A stretch of 37,751 nucleotides of DNA from Oceanobacillus luteolus. GTDB taxonomy: Bacteria > Bacillota > Bacilli > Bacillales > Amphibacillaceae. Of this stretch, positions 33,906 to 37,751 are shown in pieces. The stretch covers positions 1 through 37,751 of the forward strand of contig NZ_JAMBON010000034.1 of assembly GCF_023715655.1 (NCBI RefSeq). Direction: 5' to 3'. A program made the position numbers and the translations under genes. Position 1 is the stretch's first letter; each line of letters starts with the position of its first letter. Below the pieces are notes generated by a model. The model was not told the origin of the DNA and searched no databases. It saw only the letters and a program-made list of their open reading frames with translations.

Positions 33906-35075
33906 ATGAGAGAAAAGCCGAATCGACAGCCATTTCTCGTTTCCAAGGAAAATTGGTCTCTCCATCGTAAGGGAAATCAGGATCAAGATCGACATATGGA
34001 AAAAGTGAAGGAAGCAATTAAAAATAATCTCCCCGATTTAGTCAGTCAAGAAAATATTATATTATCAGATGGTAAAAACGTAGTGAAAATTCCAATCCGC
34101 TCCTTGGATGAATATAAAATCCGATACAACCATGACAAGACTAAACATGTAGGTCAGGGGGATGGAGAGAGTCAGGTCGGTGATGTGATTGCGCGGTCAG
34201 GAAGTGGAGATGAGCAGGGCAGCGGTGAAAAGCCGGGAGATCAACCGGGCAATGATTATTATGAGATGGAAGTTTCCTTAGCTGATATTGAAGCCGCTCT
34301 ATTAAAAGAGTTGGAATTACCGAACATCGCAGAAAAAGAAACCGGTGAGATGGTGACAGAGAGCATTGAATTTAATGATATCCGTAAAAAAGGCCTCATG
34401 GGTAATATCGATAAAAAACGGACAATTTTATCAGCACTGAAAAGGAATGCAACGAAAGGGGAACCGACGATTACTCCAATTCACCCTGATGACCTTCGTT
34501 TTAAGACGTGGAATGAGGAAGTCAGGCATGAATCAAAAGCGGTCGTGCTTGCCATGATGGATACGAGTGCCTCGATGGGAACGTTTGAAAAGTATATGGC
34601 ACGCAGTTTTTTCTTTTGGATGAACCGCTTTTTAATCAAGAAGTATCAAACGGTAGAATTTGAGTTTATCGCTCACCACACCATGGCGAAAGTTGTTACG
34701 AAAGATGAGTTCTTTTCCAAAGGGGAAAGTGGAGGGACGATTTGTTCTTCCGCTTATATGAAAGCATTGGAACTAATCGAAGAGAAATATTCTCCGAGCC
34801 GTTACAATATTTATCCAATTCATTTTTCCGATGGTGAGAATATCACTTCGGATAATGTGAAATGTTTGAAGTTAGTTGATGAGCTGCTTGATGTGTCGCA
34901 AATGTTTGGATACGGCGAGGTCAATAGTTATAATCGATATTCTACTTTAATGAATACGTATCAAAACATCAAGCATCCGAACTTTCGATATTATCAACTC
35001 CGGGAGAAAAAGGATGTATACCCGGCATTGAAAACGTTCTTTTCGCGAGTAGAGACGAGGGAGGGTTCTCGTTGA
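33906..35075 (+). CDS. yhbH: YhbH/YeaH-family protein (DUF444)
   Basis: 389 aa, close to the B. subtilis YhbH length. Basic N-terminus, a Gly/Ser/Asp-rich low-complexity segment at about 83-116 and a von Willebrand A-like domain whose metal-site motif is DTSAS (219-223) in [21 protein letters not shown]-type acidic elements follow. Needed for normal sporulation in B. subtilis; the molecular role is unknown, possibly a MIDAS adaptor for the PrkA ATPase, as VWA proteins often partner AAA+ ATPases. ATG 33906 follows AAGGAGGAG. A 115-bp gap after prkA could hold another promoter. Confidence 0.94.
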   Translation: MREKPNRQPFLVSKENWSLHRKGNQDQDRHMEKVKEAIKNNLPDLVSQENIILSDGKNVVKIPIRSLDEYKIRYNHDKTKHVGQGDGESQVGDVIARSGSGDEQGSGEKPGDQPGNDYYEMEVSLADIEAALLKELELPNIAEKETGEMVTESIEFNDIRKKGLMGNIDKKRTILSALKRNATKGEPTITPIHPDDLRFKTWNEEVRHESKAVVLAMMDTSASMGTFEKYMARSFFFWMNRFLIKKYQTVEFEFIAHHTMAKVVTKDEFFSKGESGGTICSSAYMKALELIEEKYSPSRYNIYPIHFSDGENITSDNVKCLKLVDELLDVSQMFGYGEVNSYNRYSTLMNTYQNIKHPNFRYYQLREKKDVYPALKTFFSRVETREGSR

Positions 35076-36469
35076 ACGACCAAAAGGAATTGGAATATGC
35101 CATAAGTGAAATTACGGAAATAGCAGAAGGATTCGGATTGGACTTTTATCCGATGCGTTATGAAATTTGTCCGGCTGAAATCATTTATACTTTTGGGGCT
35201 TATGGAATGCCTACAAGGTTTAGCCATTGGAGCTTTGGAAAACAGTTCCACAAAATGAAACTGCAATATGATTTAGGGTTAAGTAAGATTTATGAACTGG
35301 TCATTAATTCCGATCCATGTTATGCATTTCTACTTGATACGAATTCGTTGGTCCAAAATAAAATGATTATCGCTCATGTGCTGGCGCATTGTGATTTCTT
35401 CAAAAATAATGTACGTTTTTCAAAAACTCGACGTGATATGGTAGAGAGCATGACAACGACAGCAGAGCGGATTGCAGCATATGAAATGCGTTATGGAAAA
35501 AAAGAAGTCGAGGATTTCCTCGACAGGGTGCTGGCGATTCAAGAGCATGTTGATCCGTCATTGGTACGTACGGAAATAGAAGAGGACGACGAACAAGAAG
35601 AGACGCTTGAAAGAAGACCAACTCCTTATGATGACCTTTGGAGTTTGGATGAAGAGAAGAAGGAAGTAAGGCCTCATAGGGAAAGAAAAAAATTCCCTCC
35701 AAAACCTGAGAAGGATTTACTCTATTTTCTGGAACAGCATAGTCGTGAACTCGATGATTGGCAGCGAGATATTTTGACGATGCTTCGTGAAGAGATGCTT
35801 TATTTCTGGCCACAGCTTGAAACGAAGATTATGAATGAAGGATGGGCATCCTACTGGCATCAACAGATTATGCGGGAAATGGATTTGACGAGTGGAGAAG
35901 CAATTGAATATGCAACATTGAATGCAGGAGTATTGCAACCTTCCCGCACTTCCATAAATCCGTACTATCTAGGTATAAAAATGTTTGAGGATATTGAGGA
36001 ACGGTATAATAATCCGACAGAAAAAATGTTGGATCGGGGTGTTAAGCCTGGCAGTGGCCGTGAGAAAATGTTTGAAGTCCGCGAGATCGAGTCGGACATT
36101 TCATTTATCCGCAACTATCTAACGAAAGAACTCGTTGAGCAGGAAGATATGTATTTGTTTGAAAAGAAAGGCAGAGATTATCGCATCTCGACAAAGGAGT
36201 ATGAACAGATTCGAGATCAGCTCGTTTCCATGCGGGTGAATGGCGGTTTTCCTTATATCACCGTAGTTGATGGAGACTATAATCGGAATGGGGAACTATA
36301 TCTCATGCATCATTACGAGGGGACAGAGCTTGATTTGCCATATTTGGAGCATGTACTGCCTTATATTTATGACCTTTGGGGTCGCCCAGTGCATATGGAG
36401 ACAGTTGTTGAGGAGAGAGTGATACGTTACAGTTTTCTTGGCGACGGAGTCAAAAAGAGATTTCTGTAG
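35072..36469 (+). CDS. spoVR: SpoVR-family stage V sporulation protein
   Basis: 465 aa, near the 468 aa I recall for B. subtilis SpoVR. Family segments include [20 protein letters not shown], with conserved histidine and glutamates, and [19 protein letters not shown] near the C-terminus. SpoVR is needed for cortex formation in B. subtilis; E. coli YcgB is the homologue. The TTG start at 35072 overlaps the yhbH stop (TTGA) six bases after GGGAGGG, so the two are translationally coupled. The coupling supports joint action of YhbH and SpoVR. Confidence 0.95.
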   Translation: MNDQKELEYAISEITEIAEGFGLDFYPMRYEICPAEIIYTFGAYGMPTRFSHWSFGKQFHKMKLQYDLGLSKIYELVINSDPCYAFLLDTNSLVQNKMIIAHVLAHCDFFKNNVRFSKTRRDMVESMTTTAERIAAYEMRYGKKEVEDFLDRVLAIQEHVDPSLVRTEIEEDDEQEETLERRPTPYDDLWSLDEEKKEVRPHRERKKFPPKPEKDLLYFLEQHSRELDDWQRDILTMLREEMLYFWPQLETKIMNEGWASYWHQQIMREMDLTSGEAIEYATLNAGVLQPSRTSINPYYLGIKMFEDIEERYNNPTEKMLDRGVKPGSGREKMFEVREIESDISFIRNYLTKELVEQEDMYLFEKKGRDYRISTKEYEQIRDQLVSMRVNGGFPYITVVDGDYNRNGELYLMHHYEGTELDLPYLEHVLPYIYDLWGRPVHMETVVEERVIRYSFLGDGVKKRFL

Positions 36470-36474
36470 GACTA

Positions 36475-36506
36475 CAGGTCCGTCAGTCTAATGGCTGATG
36501 GACCTG
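36475..36506 (+). terminator. Hairpin after spoVR
   Basis: The 12-bp arms CAGGTCCGTCAG and CTGATGGACCTG have one G-U pair and an 8-nt loop, six bases after the stop codon. The following CTCTTGTG is only a weak T run. Confidence 0.65.
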
Positions 36507-36550
36507 CTCTTGTGTTACAATATCCCTCAAATGAGCATAGGGGGATAAAA

Positions 36551-37099
36551 ATGGAGATACGAGATATTTTTCATGAATTGCCGGAGCTGGAAACAGAGAG
36601 GCTTATTTTACGAAAAGTGACTGAAAATGATGTAATATCCATGTATGAGTATGGTAATGATCCGGAGGTTAGTAAATATGTAACATGGGAAAGGCATCTT
36701 ACCCTTTCGGATACAGAAGACTATCTAAATTTTGTGTTGGAAAATTATCAGGAAGGTCGTCTTGCGCCTTGGGCCATCGAATATAAAGCAGATGGTAAGA
36801 TGATTGGTACCATTGACTTTGTGCAATGGAAACCATCTCACCAAGTCGCTGAAATTGGTTATGTGTTGCACCGTGAATACTGGGGGAAGGGTATCATGAC
36901 TGAAGCCGCGAACCGGGTGATTCAGTTTGGCTTTGAACATATGGACCTTGTTCGGATTCAGGCGGTGTGTTTACCGGAAAATACGGGTTCTTTCCGAGTG
37001 ATGGAAAAAGCAGGATTAACTTATGAGGGAACATTAAAGAAAGCGAGAAAGATAAAAGGGAAGAATCAGGATATCAAAATGTATGCAATTGTAAAATGA
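36551..37099 (+). CDS. GNAT-family N-acetyltransferase (RimJ/RimL-like)
   Basis: 182 aa. The opening ELETERLILRKVTENDV is the RimJ/RimL-type start, and the acetyl-CoA pyrophosphate loop is REYWGKGIMTEAANRVI. Such enzymes acetylate ribosomal-protein N-termini, polyamines, antibiotics or amino acids; the substrate here is unknown. The ATG at 36551 is chosen because AGGGGG lies six bases before it; the longer frame runs back through the spoVR terminator. Confidence 0.85.
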   Translation: MEIRDIFHELPELETERLILRKVTENDVISMYEYGNDPEVSKYVTWERHLTLSDTEDYLNFVLENYQEGRLAPWAIEYKADGKMIGTIDFVQWKPSHQVAEIGYVLHREYWGKGIMTEAANRVIQFGFEHMDLVRIQAVCLPENTGSFRVMEKAGLTYEGTLKKARKIKGKNQDIKMYAIVK

Positions 37100-37102
37100 A
37101 AT

Positions 37103-37141
37103 GTGGGTCGAAGCAGGAATGCAGCTCCTGCTTCGACCCAC
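37103..37141. terminator. Bidirectional terminator between two GNAT genes
   Basis: Perfect 16-bp arms GTGGGTCGAAGCAGGA and TCCTGCTTCGACCCAC around a short loop, between convergent genes and touching the stop of the minus-strand one. Confidence 0.88.
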
Positions 37142-37618
37142 TTACAATTCCTTTATATACCAAGTATCACACGCATTATGTTCCGAACCTGATAAAGGTT
37201 GCTCAAGCTTTTTAAATCCATATTTTTCATATAGATGGTTTGCTTGAAATAGTGATTCAAAAGTTTCCAGATAACAATGTGTATAATGTTTACTGGCAAA
37301 TTCTAAAGCTATATTCATCAGCTTTTTAGCAATTCCTTTACCCTGTGCTTCTGGAGCCAAATAAAGCTTTTGCAATTCGCCAATACCTTCATGATTCACG
37401 AATGGGCCGATGCCGACACCACCAACAGCCTCATCTTCGTCATTCACTGCGACCCAATAACTTGCTTGAGGCTGTGTATCGTAATAGGATGTTAGTTTGC
37501 CAAGGTAAGGGTCAAAGTAGGCTGTCCCAGGAATATTCAAATTTACTGATTCAAGAGATTGTTTGATGATTGCTTCCATATTTTGATTATCTTTTTCTTG
37601 GATTTCCCGGATAATCAT
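37142..37618 (-). CDS. GNAT-family N-acetyltransferase
   Basis: 158 aa. The acetyl-CoA loop is LYLAPEAQGKGIAKKLM, with YEKYGFKKLEQPL as the C-terminal beta-bulge element. The ATG at 37618 follows GAGGGGG by seven bases; an upstream in-frame start at 37684 would add 22 residues without a site. Not closely similar to the neighbouring GNAT, so not a recent duplicate. Substrate unknown. Nothing further is recognised from 37619 to the window end. Confidence 0.85.
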   Translation of the reverse strand: MIIREIQEKDNQNMEAIIKQSLESVNLNIPGTAYFDPYLGKLTSYYDTQPQASYWVAVNDEDEAVGGVGIGPFVNHEGIGELQKLYLAPEAQGKGIAKKLMNIALEFASKHYTHCYLETFESLFQANHLYEKYGFKKLEQPLSGSEHNACDTWYIKEL

Positions 37619-37751
37619 GATCCATCCCCCTCGTATATTATGTTTAGGCCTACATTTTCCGCCTATTATTTCCTTGTAATTCACCCTGTTGATATGTCAA
37701 ATGACTTGGACGCTCTGGGATATTCCTAGATAATGGTCTTAGGATCATTTG

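Overview
This 37.75-kb window looks like chromosomal DNA of a low-GC, endospore-forming, probably salt-tolerant Bacillaceae (Oceanobacillus/Virgibacillus-like). This is an inference from strong AGGAGG-type ribosome sites, AT-rich spacers, sigma-A style promoters, the sporulation trio PrkA-YhbH-SpoVR, a BCCT compatible-solute carrier, an XpaC-TelA pair and a type II pantothenate kinase. No rRNA, tRNA, prophage or cas genes were seen. Gene starts were refined by ribosome-site spacing, and several genes use GTG or TTG.

Layout. (1) 1-5.7 kb is accessory: the last 30 codons of an IS110-type transposase, a GT8 glycosyltransferase, a TetR regulator divergent from a DsbA/FrnE-like thioredoxin-fold gene with a palindrome between them, then an ABC-2 exporter operon. 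The exporter ATPase is frameshifted; the operon ends in its own TetR gene and starts from a promoter flanked by two related palindromic operators. (2) 5.8-11.1 kb is a molybdenum cofactor operon, moaA-moeB-moeA-moaE, followed without a visible terminator by an NAD(P) aldehyde dehydrogenase (gabD-like). (3) 11.2-12.45 kb holds a DUF4317 gene, followed by an unusual array of 52-bp hairpin repeats. (4) 12.8-17.1 kb, minus strand: an AtoE-type short-chain fatty acid carrier, a UDP-glucose dehydrogenase and a BCCT carrier, each with its own terminator. (5) 17.2-23.97 kb: a beta-lactamase-fold hydrolase, an EamA exporter, a Gmad2 lipoprotein, metA, a secreted ComEC-like hydrolase lipoprotein flanked by two DUF3006 proteins, and coaW. 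(6) 24.0-29.9 kb: xpaC-telA behind a possible ECF-sigma promoter, a PanE-like reductase, and a nitronate monooxygenase / enoyl-CoA hydratase / beta-lactamase-fold operon with a FadR-like box. (7) 30.1-36.5 kb: an aldo/keto reductase with a small lipoprotein, then prkA-yhbH-spoVR. (8) Two convergent GNAT acetyltransferases close the window.

The most unusual non-coding structure is a family of short inverted repeats spaced every 52 bp. It occurs as a roughly six-unit array at 12.48-12.76 kb and a three-unit array at 29.92-30.04 kb whose first unit doubles as an intrinsic terminator. A degenerate set at 31.75-31.84 kb abuts the putative prkA promoter. The unit length is the same in the first two arrays although the sequence between hairpins differs. 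I do not recognise this family.

All functional calls come from reading motifs by eye. No database search was run.
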